A DNA stretch of 27,639 nucleotides, taken from Comamonadaceae bacterium (lineage in GTDB: Bacteria; Pseudomonadota; Gammaproteobacteria; Burkholderiales; Burkholderiaceae). Positions within the stretch are counted from its first letter, which is position 1; each line of letters starts with the position of its first letter. Of this stretch, positions 16,901 through 24,687 are shown piece after piece. A program made the translations under genes and the position numbers. Below the pieces are notes generated by a model. It did no database searches, was not told where the DNA came from, and saw only the letters and a list, made by a program, of their open reading frames with translations. The stretch is taken from the NCBI GenBank assembly GCA_947374535.1, contig CANCCJ010000030.1:1-27639 (forward strand), in the 5' to 3' direction.

Positions 16901-19867
16901 CGTGACTACGCCGAGTCCATGGGCGCGGTGTATGCGGTGGATGCCATCAAAGCGTCTAAAGCGCTGGTGGCCTCCGAGCATTCGGCCGCGTATGCCGCCG
17001 CCAGCAAGGGGGCGATTCAAATCATCAACGCCAAAGAACACAACCTCAAAAACTTGAGCGTGGACATTCCGCGCGGCAAGTTCAACGTCATCACGGGCGT
17101 GTCGGGCTCGGGCAAGTCCACGCTCGCATTTGACATTTTGTTCAACGAAGGTCAGCGCCGTTATTTGGAAAGCCTCAACGCCTATGCCCGCAGCATCGTG
17201 CAACCCGCAGGCCGTCCCGAGGTGGATGCGGTGTACGGCATTCCCCCAACCGTGGCGATTGAGCAGCGTTTGAGCCGTGGTGGCCGCAAGTCCACCGTGG
17301 GTACGACCACCGAGGTGTGGCACTTTTTGCGCTTGCTCTACGTCAAGTTGGGTACGCAGCATTGCACGCACGACGGTGCGGCGGTTCAGCCGCAAACGCC
17401 AGACCGCATTGCCGCGCAGTTGTTGCGCGAGTTCAAAGGGCAACACATTGGTCTGATGAGTCCGTTGGTGATGAACCGCAAAGGCGTGTACACCGAGCTG
17501 GCCGATTGGGCGCGCCCACGTGGTTACACGCACTTGCGCGTCGATGGGCACTTTCTGCCGACCAATGGGTTCCCACGGTTGGACCGTTTCAAAGAGCACA
17601 CGATTGAGCTGCCTGTTGCGAGCTTGGAGGTTTCCGCCGCCAACGAAGTTGCCTTGCGTGCCGCCTTGAACACGGCGCTAGAGCATGGCAAAGGCGTTGT
17701 ACATGTGTTGAGTCAACTCGACGGTTTGCGTGAAGCCATGGAGGCCGGCACAGACACCAACAGCATTGGCCGTTTGGATGTGTACTCCACCAAGCGTGCT
17801 TGCCCCGTGTGCGACACCTCATACGCCGAGCTGGATCCGCGCTTGTTCTCGTACAACAGCAAACATGGCTGGTGCCCCGATTGCGTCGGAACAGGTGTGG
17901 CGTTGAACAAAGACCAACGTCAGGTGCTGGACGACTCGGTACGCGACGACAAAGACAAAGGCCGCGAGCAAACCTTTGCCGAACCTGATGTGGACGACTT
18001 GGTCGATGCCGCGTGCCCCACGTGCCAAGGCACACGCCTGAATGCCACCGCACGTGCGGTGAAGTTCGCAGGCGTGGGCATCACCGATATCGCCCGCCTG
18101 AGCGTGACTGACATTCGCAAGTGGGTCGAGACGTTGGCAATGACCGGTCGCGATGCCGACATTGCCCGCGACCTGTTGCCAGAAATCAAGAGCCGCTTGG
18201 AGTTCCTCGAGCAAGTGGGTTTGAACTACCTCACGCTTGACCGTGGCGCCCCCACCCTCAGCGGCGGCGAGGCGCAACGCATTCGCTTGGCTGCGCAACT
18301 GGGCAGTAACTTGCAAGGTGTTTGCTATGTGCTGGACGAGCCCACGATCGGCTTGCATGCGCGCGACAACCAAATTTTGTTGAATGCGCTGCATTTGCTC
18401 AGCGAAAAAGGCAATACCTTGGTGGTGGTGGAGCACGACGAGGACACCATTCGTCGTGCCGACCACATCATTGACATTGGCCCTAGCGCGGGCAAGCGCG
18501 GTGGGCGTTTGATGGGTGAGGGTTCGGTGAAGGACATCACCGACCAAGCGGATTCGCAAACAGGCCGTTACTTGTTGCACGCCATGCGTCATCCCTTGCA
18601 GGCGAGACGTCCCGTTTCTCAAGCTGCTTTGGCCGCTTTTGTGGCTGCTGCCGCGGTTGCTGCGAAGGACGAGGCATTGCCGGGGTCCTCATGCGGCGAG
18701 CCAACATCGTCACCCGGCAACGCCTCACCCTCCGCGAAGGTGGGTAAGCGCAAGGCGGCTGCGCCAGTTGCTGCGTTGGTCGAAGCTGATGTGGTTGGTG
18801 CGCTTCAGTGGCTGTCGCTTGAAGGAGCTTCGTTGCATAACCTGAACGATGTGAGCGTGGAGGTGCCGCTCAAGCGTTTGGTCGCAGTCACTGGTGTCTC
18901 GGGTTCTGGCAAGTCCACGCTCGCGCGCGATGTGTTGCTGCACAACGTGGCGGCTGCGGTGGCGCAGCGCACGACACAAGCGGGCCGCAAATTGGACGAA
19001 GACGGCAAACACCCTGTGTGGGCTGGCTGCACGGGATTAGAGGGTTATCAAACGATTGACCGTGTGTTGGAAGTGGACCAAACCCCGATTGGAAAAACAC
19101 CGCGCAGCTGCCCTGCGACCTACATCGGTTTTTGGGACACGATTCGCAAGCTGTTTGCTGAAACACTCGAAGCCAAAGCACGCGGCTACGGCGCGGGACG
19201 TTTCAGCTTCAACACCGGCGAAGGGCGTTGCCACACCTGCGAGGGCCAAGGCCTGCGCACGATTGAGATGAGCTTTTTGCCCGACGTGAAAGTGCCGTGT
19301 GAAACCTGCCACGGCGCTCGCTTCAACCCCGAAACTTTGGCCGTGAGCTGGCGCGGCAAAAGCATTGGTGACGTGCTACAAATGGAAGTCGATGAGGCGG
19401 TGGAATTTTTCTCCACCATGCCCAACATCGCGCATCCGTTGCAGTTGCTGAAAGACGTGGGCTTGGGCTACCTCACCTTGGGGCAGCCTTCTCCCACCTT
19501 GAGTGGCGGCGAAGCGCAACGCATCAAACTGGTGACCGAACTGAGCAAAGTGCGCGACGACGTGACCCGTCGTGGCAACAAAGCCCCGCACACGCTGTAT
19601 GTGTTGGACGAGCCCACGGTGGGCTTGCACATGGCCGATGTGGACAAGCTCATTCGCGTGCTACACCGCTTGGTAGATGGCGGTCACAGCGTGGTGGTGA
19701 TTGAACATGACCTCGACGTGATTGCCGAAGCCGACTGGATCATTGACCTTGGGCCTGAGGGCGGCAATGGCGGCGGTTTGATCGTGGCGGCCGATACGCC
19801 TGAGGCTGTGGTGGCGCTCGGTACCCACACGGGTGTGGCGTTGAAGCCTGTGCTGGCGCGGGTGTAA
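13901..19867 (+). CDS. uvrA: Tandem (double-length) UvrA-family excinuclease ATPase
   Basis: The 1988 residues equal two full UvrA proteins fused head to tail: copy 1 about 1-1000, copy 2 about 1038-1988. Four ABC ATPase modules are visible: Walker A motifs TG(P/V)SGSGKS(S/T) at residues 31, 660, 1065 and 1664, and signatures LSGGE(V/A)QR near 508, 882, 1452 and 1866, each followed by a DEP(S/T)xGLH Walker B. Both copies keep the region between Walker A and signature that contains the UvrB-interaction and insertion domains. Copy 2 has an intact first zinc finger (CPVC...CPDC), while copy 1 has CPDS in its place (C253, S256, C277, C280). Two large hairpin repeats are translated within the gene (about residues 804-834 and 1588-1612). 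UvrA normally detects bulky DNA lesions with UvrB. No LexA-type box is seen upstream. Double-length UvrA paralogues are known in some bacteria; a second ordinary UvrA may exist elsewhere in the genome. Confidence 0.93.
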   Translation: MTGTIRIRGARQHNLKNLDLDIRTGELTVVTGPSGSGKSSLVFDTLYAEGQRRYVETFSAYARQFLDRMDRPAVDKVEGVPPAIAIDQTNPVRSSRSTVGTMTELNDHLKLLLARAGQLFDRQTAQPVQHDTPQSIYAELQRRCAAQPQDPRLIMTFPVELPANTTSEEVEQWLSASGFTRVHAEREVATPTGPRKLLDVVADRFKLGNTEQARVVEAIELAIKRGGGRLNVYWSLDAEATPELWRFSTGLHCPDSDLRYSDPIPSMFSFNSAVGACETCRGFGRVIGVDYGLVIPNDKLTLRAGAIKTIQTPAWVETQEDLMRHAEAEGIPRDMPWYKLSQEHKDWVIHGSPLWKGKWNHQWYGIKRFFEYLESKSYKMHIRVLLSKYRSYTPCGVCAGARLKTDSLLWRMGTKAHADAVLPPAKRFMPQGVQWTRAQLEAMPGLCLHDLMLLPIDKLHQFFNSTQVDVAGADAQALHLLMDEIRTRLKYLSDVGIGYLTLDRQSRTLSGGEVQRINLTTALGTSLVNTLFVLDEPSIGLHPRDMNRINEAMLRLRNAGNTLVVVEHDPAVMMCADRIIDMGPGPGVRGGQIVFDGTTEALKSADTLTGAYLGARKTIGLGLKRLVTDNTPRLILEGAREHNLQNLSIEFPLQRLVCITGVSGSGKSTLIQDVLAPALLRHYGRATETPGTHDRLLGADYLSDVVFVDQSPIGKTARSNPASYVGAWDAVREIFAVAPMSKQRGYTASKFSFNSGDGRCPTCGGSGFEHVEMQFLSDVYLRCQDCNGQRYRPEILEIRIEREIRGVAVGVTAQRHSERSEEEQDVVPAAATRITLNVADVLDLTVGEALEIFAGDREVVRTLQPIVDVGLDYVKLGQPVPTLSGGEAQRLKLAGFLAEAAKAKSSSKQSLAKKGVLFMFDEPTTGLHFDDIAKLMRAMRRLLEDGNSLIVIEHNLDVIRASDWLIDLGPEGGDAGGLLVAEGTPEEVRLHPTSHTGKALRDYAESMGAVYAVDAIKASKALVASEHSAAYAAASKGAIQIINAKEHNLKNLSVDIPRGKFNVITGVSGSGKSTLAFDILFNEGQRRYLESLNAYARSIVQPAGRPEVDAVYGIPPTVAIEQRLSRGGRKSTVGTTTEVWHFLRLLYVKLGTQHCTHDGAAVQPQTPDRIAAQLLREFKGQHIGLMSPLVMNRKGVYTELADWARPRGYTHLRVDGHFLPTNGFPRLDRFKEHTIELPVASLEVSAANEVALRAALNTALEHGKGVVHVLSQLDGLREAMEAGTDTNSIGRLDVYSTKRACPVCDTSYAELDPRLFSYNSKHGWCPDCVGTGVALNKDQRQVLDDSVRDDKDKGREQTFAEPDVDDLVDAACPTCQGTRLNATARAVKFAGVGITDIARLSVTDIRKWVETLAMTGRDADIARDLLPEIKSRLEFLEQVGLNYLTLDRGAPTLSGGEAQRIRLAAQLGSNLQGVCYVLDEPTIGLHARDNQILLNALHLLSEKGNTLVVVEHDEDTIRRADHIIDIGPSAGKRGGRLMGEGSVKDITDQADSQTGRYLLHAMRHPLQARRPVSQAALAAFVAAAAVAAKDEALPGSSCGEPTSSPGNASPSAKVGKRKAAAPVAALVEADVVGALQWLSLEGASLHNLNDVSVEVPLKRLVAVTGVSGSGKSTLARDVLLHNVAAAVAQRTTQAGRKLDEDGKHPVWAGCTGLEGYQTIDRVLEVDQTPIGKTPRSCPATYIGFWDTIRKLFAETLEAKARGYGAGRFSFNTGEGRCHTCEGQGLRTIEMSFLPDVKVPCETCHGARFNPETLAVSWRGKSIGDVLQMEVDEAVEFFSTMPNIAHPLQLLKDVGLGYLTLGQPSPTLSGGEAQRIKLVTELSKVRDDVTRRGNKAPHTLYVLDEPTVGLHMADVDKLIRVLHRLVDGGHSVVVIEHDLDVIAEADWIIDLGPEGGNGGGLIVAADTPEAVVALGTHTGVALKPVLARV
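16310..16401. repeat. Constant-loop hairpin, copy C, inserted in frame in uvrA
   Basis: The 30-nt core at 16341-16370 (starting AGCGACATTCTGAGCG) is identical to the cores at 21123-21152 (inverted) and 21248-21277. It is flanked by 31-nt imperfect inverted arms (16310-16340 and 16371-16401) with 22 Watson-Crick pairs, 5 G-T wobbles and 4 mismatches. The arms share no evident sequence with the other copies. It encodes peptide [11 protein letters not shown] inside the first UvrA copy. At the corresponding place the second UvrA copy is about 31 residues shorter, close to the length of the whole hairpin. Confidence 0.85.
18662..18735. repeat. Large hairpin with 23-nt arms in the uvrA C-terminal linker
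   Basis: The arms at 18662-18684 and 18713-18735 form an inverted repeat with 19 of 23 pairs matching, including GAGGC-TTGCCGGG. The four differences are all transitions that become G-T wobbles on the minus strand. The 28-nt loop (18685-18712, beginning GTCCTCATGCGGCGAGCC) differs from the 30-nt core of the other copies. It is translated as part of a low-complexity Ala/Ser/Pro linker just before the fourth ATPase module. Confidence 0.75.
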
Positions 19868-21075
19868 TGATGCCGACTTTAAAAAATCTGTTGACGCATC
19901 GCAGCTTTGTGCGTTTCATGGGCGCTCGATTTTTGGTGGTGACTGCAAACCAAATGTTGATGGTGGCCGTCGCTTGGCATATGTACGACCTGACGGGGAG
20001 CGCTTGGGATTTAGGTTTGGTCGGTCTCTTTCAGTTTGTCCCCGCGTTGTTGCTGACGCTGCCCGCTGGGCATGTGGCTGATCGTTTGCATCGCGGTCGC
20101 TTGTTTGCGGCGTGTGTGGCGGTTCAGGCCACTGTGTCGATGCTGCTGGTCTGGGCCACGATGGGCGAGTTTGTCAGCCGTGACTTGATTTTGACCCTGT
20201 CGGTGGTGTTGGGCGGTACGCGTGCTTTCCAAATGCCCGCGCAACAAGCACTTACACCGATGCTGGTACCTTCCAACTTTTTGCAGCGGGCGATTGCTTT
20301 GAGCTCTAGTGCATTGCAAGCGGCCACTATTGGAGGACCTGCGATGGGGGGCTTGCTTTATGCGCAGGGTGCGTTGACGGTCTATGTGGCGTGTGTGGTC
20401 ATGATGTTGATGTCGAGTGCCTTGACGTTGACCGTGCGTTACGTTCATCACGCCACGCACGAGGCCGTGTCTTGGCAATCTGCCATGGCGGGCGTGACCT
20501 TTGTGTGGCGTAACAAAATTTTGTTGGGCGCCACGTCGTTGGATTTATTTGCTGTCTTACTCGGTGGTGCTACGGCGCTGTTGCCCATCTATGCACGCGA
20601 CGTGTTGCACACGGGGCCTGAGGGCTTGGGCTTGCTGCGAGCCGCTCCAGCGGCCGGTGCGTTGCTGATGTCGTTTGCCTTGCTGCGTTGGCCCTTGTAT
20701 CGTCATGTCGGCTATACCCTCTTAGGCGCCGTCGCCGTGTTTGGTGGTGCAACGATTGTGTTTGGTTTGTCGCATCACTTTGGGTTGTCTTTGCTGGCCT
20801 TGGCCATGACGGGGGCTGCAGACAACATCAGCGTGGTGACCCGTTTGACTTTGACGCAGCTTCAAACTCCAGACGAAATTCGCGGGCGCGTGGCGGCTGT
20901 GAATTCGATTTTTATTGGGGCATCTAACCAGTTGGGCGAATTTGAGTCGGGCTCCGTGGCGGCGTTGTGGGGGCCGGTGGTGTCGGTGATCAGCGGCGGT
21001 GTGGGGACCGTGTTGGTGGCTGCCTCTTGGCTGAAATTGTTTCCAGCGTTGGCACGTCGGGATCGGATGCAGTGA
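19867..21075 (+). CDS. MFS transporter, EntS-like exporter group
   Basis: This 402-residue protein with about 12 transmembrane segments belongs to the MFS_3/EntS-like group of putative exporters. N-terminal features are FVRFMGARFLVVTANQMLMVAVAWHMYDLTGS, and LPAGHVADRLHRGRL forms the TM2-TM3 loop motif. RGRVAAVNSIFIGASNQLGEFESG in the C half matches the family pattern. Its ATG overlaps the uvrA stop codon (TAATG), so translation is coupled to the tandem UvrA. No substrate can be predicted. Coupling of a UvrA paralogue with a transporter might mean joint protection against a DNA-damaging compound, but this is inference. Confidence 0.85.
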   Translation: MMPTLKNLLTHRSFVRFMGARFLVVTANQMLMVAVAWHMYDLTGSAWDLGLVGLFQFVPALLLTLPAGHVADRLHRGRLFAACVAVQATVSMLLVWATMGEFVSRDLILTLSVVLGGTRAFQMPAQQALTPMLVPSNFLQRAIALSSSALQAATIGGPAMGGLLYAQGALTVYVACVVMMLMSSALTLTVRYVHHATHEAVSWQSAMAGVTFVWRNKILLGATSLDLFAVLLGGATALLPIYARDVLHTGPEGLGLLRAAPAAGALLMSFALLRWPLYRHVGYTLLGAVAVFGGATIVFGLSHHFGLSLLALAMTGAADNISVVTRLTLTQLQTPDEIRGRVAAVNSIFIGASNQLGEFESGSVAALWGPVVSVISGGVGTVLVAASWLKLFPALARRDRMQ

Positions 21076-21102
21076 CGTCTTCGTTGTGCCGTTTTGTGCT
21101 GC

Positions 21103-21171
21103 GTGCTGCGGGATAAGCCTAGGCTCCTCTTCGCTGCGCTCAGAATGTCGCTAAGGCTTATCCCGCAACAC
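21103..21171. repeat. Constant-loop hairpin, copy A (core in inverted orientation)
   Basis: Arms 21103-21120 and 21154-21171 pair at 17 of 18 positions, with 14 contiguous pairs TGCGGGATAAGCCT/AGGCTTATCCCGCA. The loop holds the 30-nt core at 21123-21152, an exact reverse complement of the cores in uvrA and at 21248-21277. No T-run follows, so it is not a typical terminator. Confidence 0.88.
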
Positions 21172-21219
21172 TTGTTTGTGTGCGGATGACTTTGTACCCG
21201 AATCTGATGCGTACAACGC

Positions 21220-21304
21220 GAAGAGAGGCTCAGTGGCGTTGCCCGTCAGCGACATTCTGAGCGCAGCGAAGAGGAGCCAAGGCAATGCCACTGAGCCTCT
21301 CTTC
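21220..21304. repeat. Constant-loop hairpin, copy B
   Basis: Arms 21220-21243 and 21281-21304 form a 24-bp stem (GAAGAGAGGCTCAGTGGC...) with a single G-T wobble. The 37-nt loop includes the exact 30-nt core at 21248-21277. It lies between copy A and the prfC stop codon, in the 254-base gap between two converging genes. That gap contains no gene; a small inverted pair TTGTAC/GTACAA (21192-21197, 21211-21216) lies between the two hairpins. Confidence 0.88.
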
Positions 21305-21329
21305 ACTACAAAAGCAACGAAAGAAATAA

Positions 21330-22961
21330 TCACCCAGCAGTAGAAAGCGCAAGTCCAGCGTGTTCACGCAACGGATGAAAGTGAATCTTCGGAAACCGCT
21401 CTTGCGCCAGTCGCACGTCATAAGGTGATGTGCACAAATACGCCAAGGTGTTGGCCGCATCCAAAGCCATGCGCTGTGGATATGCATAGGTGAACTCGCG
21501 TAGCTCAGCCGGTGTGTCCGCGGTGATCCAACGCGCACCGGTGTACTGGCAACTTTCTAGCTTCACATCGCAGTCGTATTCGGCTTTCAAGCGGTGTTGC
21601 ACGACTTCAAACTGCAACTGGCCCACGGCGCCTAGCAGCATCGCGCCACCGGCTTCGGGTTTGAAGACTTGAATGGCGCCTTCTTCACCCAACTGGTCCA
21701 AGCCTTGTTGCAGTTGTTTGGTGCGCAATGGGTTTTTCAAAATCACCGTCATGAACAACTCAGGCGCGAAGAACGGCAAGCCCGTGAATTGCAGCGCTGC
21801 GCCATCGGTGATGGTGTCGCCCAGTTGCACACCGCCGTGGGTGGTGAAGCCGATGATGTCGCCGGCGTAGGCTTCTTCCACCGCTTCGCGGCGCTGCGAC
21901 ATGAAGGTCACCACGCTGGTGGGGCGCAGCTCTTTGGCGGTGCGTTGTACTTTGAGCTTCATGCCCGGCGTGAACTTGCCTGAGGCCACGCGCACAAAGG
22001 CGATGCGGTCGCGGTGGTTGGCGTCCATGTTGGCTTGCACCTTGAACACCACGCCAGCAAAACCTTCGTCTTCAGGTTGGATGGTTTTTTCAATGGCTTG
22101 TTTGTTCACCACCAAGTGACTCAACCGCGGGCGAGGTGACGGGGCGAGATCGACCAAAGCGTCGAGCACTTCCATCACACCAAAGTTGTTCACGCCCGAG
22201 CCAAAGAACACGGGCGTTTGCTTGCCTGCCAAGAAGGCTTCTTGGTCGAACTTGGGCGATGCGCCAGTGGCCAGTTCCATGCTTTCCATGGCGGTGGCCC
22301 ACTCTGCGCCGAAGCGATGAGCCAGCGTCGCTTGCTCGGTGAGTGGGTGTGTTTCAAAGTCTTGGGGCAAACGCTCTGAGCCAGAGTCAAACACGGTCAT
22401 GGCTTGCGTGCGCAAGTTGATGATGCCGCCGAACAGTTTGCCTTGGCCCACAGGCCAGGTCATGGGCACGCAGGGCATGCCGAGTTCGCGTTCCACTTCG
22501 TCGAGGATGTCGAGTGGGTCGCGCACTTCGCGGTCCATCTTGTTGACGAAAGTGATGATGGGCGTGTCACGTTGACGGCACACCTCAATCAAGCGGCGGG
22601 TTTGCGCTTCCACGCCGTTGGCGGCGTCAATCACCATGAGTGCCGAGTCCACGGCGGTTAGCACGCGGTAGGTGTCTTCCGAGAAGTCTTTGTGGCCGGG
22701 GGTGTCGAGCAGGTTGATGACGTGATCGCGATACAGCATTTGCATGACCGACGAGGCCACCGAAATACCGCGCTGCTTTTCAATTTCCATCCAGTCCGAC
22801 GTGGCGTGGCGACTGGCTTTGCGGCCTTTGACTGCGCCCGCGATTTGAATCGCACCCGAAAATAGCAGTAGCTTTTCGGTCAGCGTGGTTTTACCTGCGT
22901 CAGGGTGCGAAATGATGGCAAAGGTGCGGCGACGGCGCACTTCGTTCAGGAAAGAGCTCAT
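21330..22961 (-). CDS. prfC: Peptide chain release factor 3
   Basis: This 543-residue translational GTPase recycles RF1 and RF2 from the ribosome after termination. GTP-binding motifs are visible: SHPDAGKTTLTEK (G1), RGISVASS (G2), DTPGHKDFSEDTYR (G3) and NKMDRE (G4). The RF3-specific KGRKASRHATSDWMEIEKQRG block follows the G1 region. Length matches the family (about 530-545). The ATG at 22961 has no Shine-Dalgarno sequence; a TATATA element lies 7 bases upstream of it, so the mRNA may be leaderless. It is divergent from the ahcY operon. Confidence 0.95.
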   Translation of the reverse strand: MSSFLNEVRRRRTFAIISHPDAGKTTLTEKLLLFSGAIQIAGAVKGRKASRHATSDWMEIEKQRGISVASSVMQMLYRDHVINLLDTPGHKDFSEDTYRVLTAVDSALMVIDAANGVEAQTRRLIEVCRQRDTPIITFVNKMDREVRDPLDILDEVERELGMPCVPMTWPVGQGKLFGGIINLRTQAMTVFDSGSERLPQDFETHPLTEQATLAHRFGAEWATAMESMELATGASPKFDQEAFLAGKQTPVFFGSGVNNFGVMEVLDALVDLAPSPRPRLSHLVVNKQAIEKTIQPEDEGFAGVVFKVQANMDANHRDRIAFVRVASGKFTPGMKLKVQRTAKELRPTSVVTFMSQRREAVEEAYAGDIIGFTTHGGVQLGDTITDGAALQFTGLPFFAPELFMTVILKNPLRTKQLQQGLDQLGEEGAIQVFKPEAGGAMLLGAVGQLQFEVVQHRLKAEYDCDVKLESCQYTGARWITADTPAELREFTYAYPQRMALDAANTLAYLCTSPYDVRLAQERFPKIHFHPLREHAGLALSTAG

Positions 22962-22967
22962 GGGGTC

Positions 22968-22973
22968 TATATA
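22968..22973 (-). promoter_or_regulatory. Candidate -10 element of prfC, implying a leaderless mRNA
   Basis: On the minus strand TATATA is followed by GACCCC and then the prfC ATG. The 7-base distance from -10 to the A of ATG is a normal promoter-to-start-site distance. No consensus -35 was found at 17 bases spacing; TTGCCA lies about 20 bases upstream. Confidence 0.35.
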
Positions 22974-23058
22974 AAAAGGGGCTGCCTAAAAAATGGCAAA
23001 TCAAGGCGGGAATCATAGCGCTGGGGCTGTGGCGAAGCGGGGCTTTTAGAAGTTCGTT

Positions 23059-23064
23059 TAAAAT
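23059..23064 (+). promoter_or_regulatory. Candidate -10 element of the ahcY operon
   Basis: TAAAAT sits 10 bases before the first paired base of the SAH riboswitch, which would put the transcription start at about 23071. The -35 region is not well matched. Confidence 0.4.
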
Positions 23065-23073
23065 CTCAGCTAT

Positions 23074-23149
23074 CCGAGGAGCGCTGCAGCCTGTCGGCCC
23101 GCAAAGGGCCACTTCACAGGTGAGGCTCGGACTGCCAACCGCGCTCACC
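23074..23149 (+). promoter_or_regulatory. SAH (S-adenosylhomocysteine) riboswitch aptamer
   Basis: The region begins CCGAGGAGCGCTGCAGCC, a close match to the conserved core of SAH riboswitches. P1 pairs CCGAG (23074-23078) with CTCGG (23126-23130). An internal helix pairs CCTGT (23090-23094) with ACAGG (23116-23120), capped by GGCCC/GGGCC. The pseudoknot pairs GAGCGC (23079-23084) with GCGCTC (23141-23146). The family raises expression of SAH-recycling genes when SAH accumulates, and the next gene is ahcY. No terminator lies between aptamer and gene, so control is probably translational. Confidence 0.92.
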
Positions 23150-23189
23150 CACTAGACGACGTGCGGTGAGTTCCTCGAAGAATCCTTCA

Positions 23190-23242
23190 GACTCCCAGAC
23201 GCTGACCGCGCATCGCGAGTGGCTTTGCCAACTTTTGGAGTC
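23190..23242 (+). promoter_or_regulatory. Possible Shine-Dalgarno-sequestering stem of the SAH riboswitch
   Basis: GACTCC at 23190-23195 is perfectly complementary to GGAGTC at 23237-23242, which contains the ahcY ribosome-binding site. A small CGCG/CGCG hairpin lies inside the loop. Upstream, CTCACC (23144-23149), which overlaps the pseudoknot strand, can pair with GGTGAG (23165-23170), giving alternative structures linked to ligand state. This is a fold read by eye, not calculated. Confidence 0.45.
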
Positions 23243-23248
23243 TCACAC

Positions 23249-24682
23249 ATGAACGCTGTTCTTAAAACCAACGTCGCCGCCGATTACATCGTGGCCGATA
23301 TGTCTTTGGCCGCTTGGGGCCGCAAAGAAATCAAAATTGCCGAAACCGAAATGCCCGGTTTGATGGCCATCCGCGAAGAGTTCGCCAAAGCGCAGCCTTT
23401 GAAAGGCGCTCGCGTGACCGGCTCTTTGCACATGACCATTCAAACGGCCGTGTTGATTGAAACCTTGAAGTCTTTGGGCGCTGACGTGCGTTGGGCTTCC
23501 TGCAACATCTTCTCGACACAAGACCACGCTGCTGCTGCGATTGCAGAAGCTGGCATTCCCGTGTTCGCCACCAAAGGTGAAACCTTGGCCGAATACTGGG
23601 ACTACACCCACCGTATTTTTGAATTCGGCGCCAAAGGCGCTGAAGGCGAAGGCCCCAACATGATCTTGGATGACGGCGGCGATGCCACTTTGCTCATGCA
23701 CTTGGGCAAGCGCGCAGAAACCGACGCCTCGTTGATTGCCAACCCCACCAGCGAAGAAGAAACGTGTTTGTTCAACGCCATCAAAGCCAAATTGGCGGTG
23801 GACTCCACTTGGTACAGCCGCAAGGGTGCGCACATCATTGGCGTGACCGAAGAGACCACCACTGGCGTGTTGCGCTTGAACGAGATGGCCGCCAAAGGCA
23901 GCCTGATGTTCCGCGCCATCAACGTGAACGACTCGGTCACCAAGAGCAAGTTTGACAATCTGTATGGCTGCCGCGAATCCTTGGTGGACTCCATCAAGCG
24001 CGCGACTGACGTGATGATCGCTGGCAAAGTGGCATGTGTGGCTGGCTACGGCGACGTGGGCAAAGGTTCTGCACAAGCCTTGCGCGCTTTAAGCGCCCAA
24101 GTGTGGGTGACCGAAATTGATCCGATCAACGCTTTGCAAGCGGCGATGGAAGGCTACAAAGTGGTGACCATGGAATACGCTGCCGACAAGTGCGACATCT
24201 TTGTGTCGGCCACCGGCAACAAAAACGTGATCCGCTACGAACACATGGCCGCCATGAAAGACGAAGCCATCGTGTGCAACATCGGTCACTTCGACAATGA
24301 AATCGATGTCGCGTCGTTGGAAAAGTGCAAGTGGGATGAGATCAAGCCCCAGGTCGACCACGTCATCTTCCCAGATGGCAAAAAGATCACCTTGTTGGCC
24401 AAAGGCCGTTTGGTGAACTTGGGCTGCGCCACGGGCCACCCTAGCTTTGTGATGAGCTCTAGCTTTGCGAATCAAACGATCGCTCAGATTGAATTGTTCA
24501 CCAAGCAAGACGAATACGAGGCTGGCAAGGTCTACGTGTTGCCTAAGCACCTCGACGAAAAAGTGGCGCGTTTGCACCTCAAGAAAGTTGGCGCCATGCT
24601 GACCGAGTTGAGTGACGAACAAGCCGCTTACATCGGCGTGTCTAAGAACGGCCCTTACAAAGCCAACACTTACCGCTACTAA
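23249..24682 (+). CDS. ahcY: S-adenosylhomocysteine hydrolase (adenosylhomocysteinase)
   Basis: This 477-residue enzyme splits SAH into adenosine and homocysteine, removing the product inhibitor of methyltransferases. The start is the ATG at 23249, with GGAG 8 bases upstream; a frame opening at 23219 runs back into the riboswitch leader. Visible are [20 protein letters not shown], the NAD-binding loop [15 protein letters not shown], and the C-terminal [10 protein letters not shown] ending that completes the cofactor site of the neighbouring subunit. The insert around [19 protein letters not shown] is typical of the longer bacterial form. It heads the ahcY-tlyA-metF operon under the SAH riboswitch. 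Confidence 0.96.
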   Translation: MNAVLKTNVAADYIVADMSLAAWGRKEIKIAETEMPGLMAIREEFAKAQPLKGARVTGSLHMTIQTAVLIETLKSLGADVRWASCNIFSTQDHAAAAIAEAGIPVFATKGETLAEYWDYTHRIFEFGAKGAEGEGPNMILDDGGDATLLMHLGKRAETDASLIANPTSEEETCLFNAIKAKLAVDSTWYSRKGAHIIGVTEETTTGVLRLNEMAAKGSLMFRAINVNDSVTKSKFDNLYGCRESLVDSIKRATDVMIAGKVACVAGYGDVGKGSAQALRALSAQVWVTEIDPINALQAAMEGYKVVTMEYAADKCDIFVSATGNKNVIRYEHMAAMKDEAIVCNIGHFDNEIDVASLEKCKWDEIKPQVDHVIFPDGKKITLLAKGRLVNLGCATGHPSFVMSSSFANQTIAQIELFTKQDEYEAGKVYVLPKHLDEKVARLHLKKVGAMLTELSDEQAAYIGVSKNGPYKANTYRY

Positions 24683-24687
24683 GCAAG

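Noticed and set aside
21220..21304. Copy B hairpin as a terminator for prfC or the MFS gene
   Set aside because: The stem is far longer than usual, the loop is 37 nt, and no T-run follows on either strand.
23150..23248. Intrinsic terminator as output of the SAH riboswitch
   Set aside because: There is no stem followed by a T-run, so translational control is favoured.
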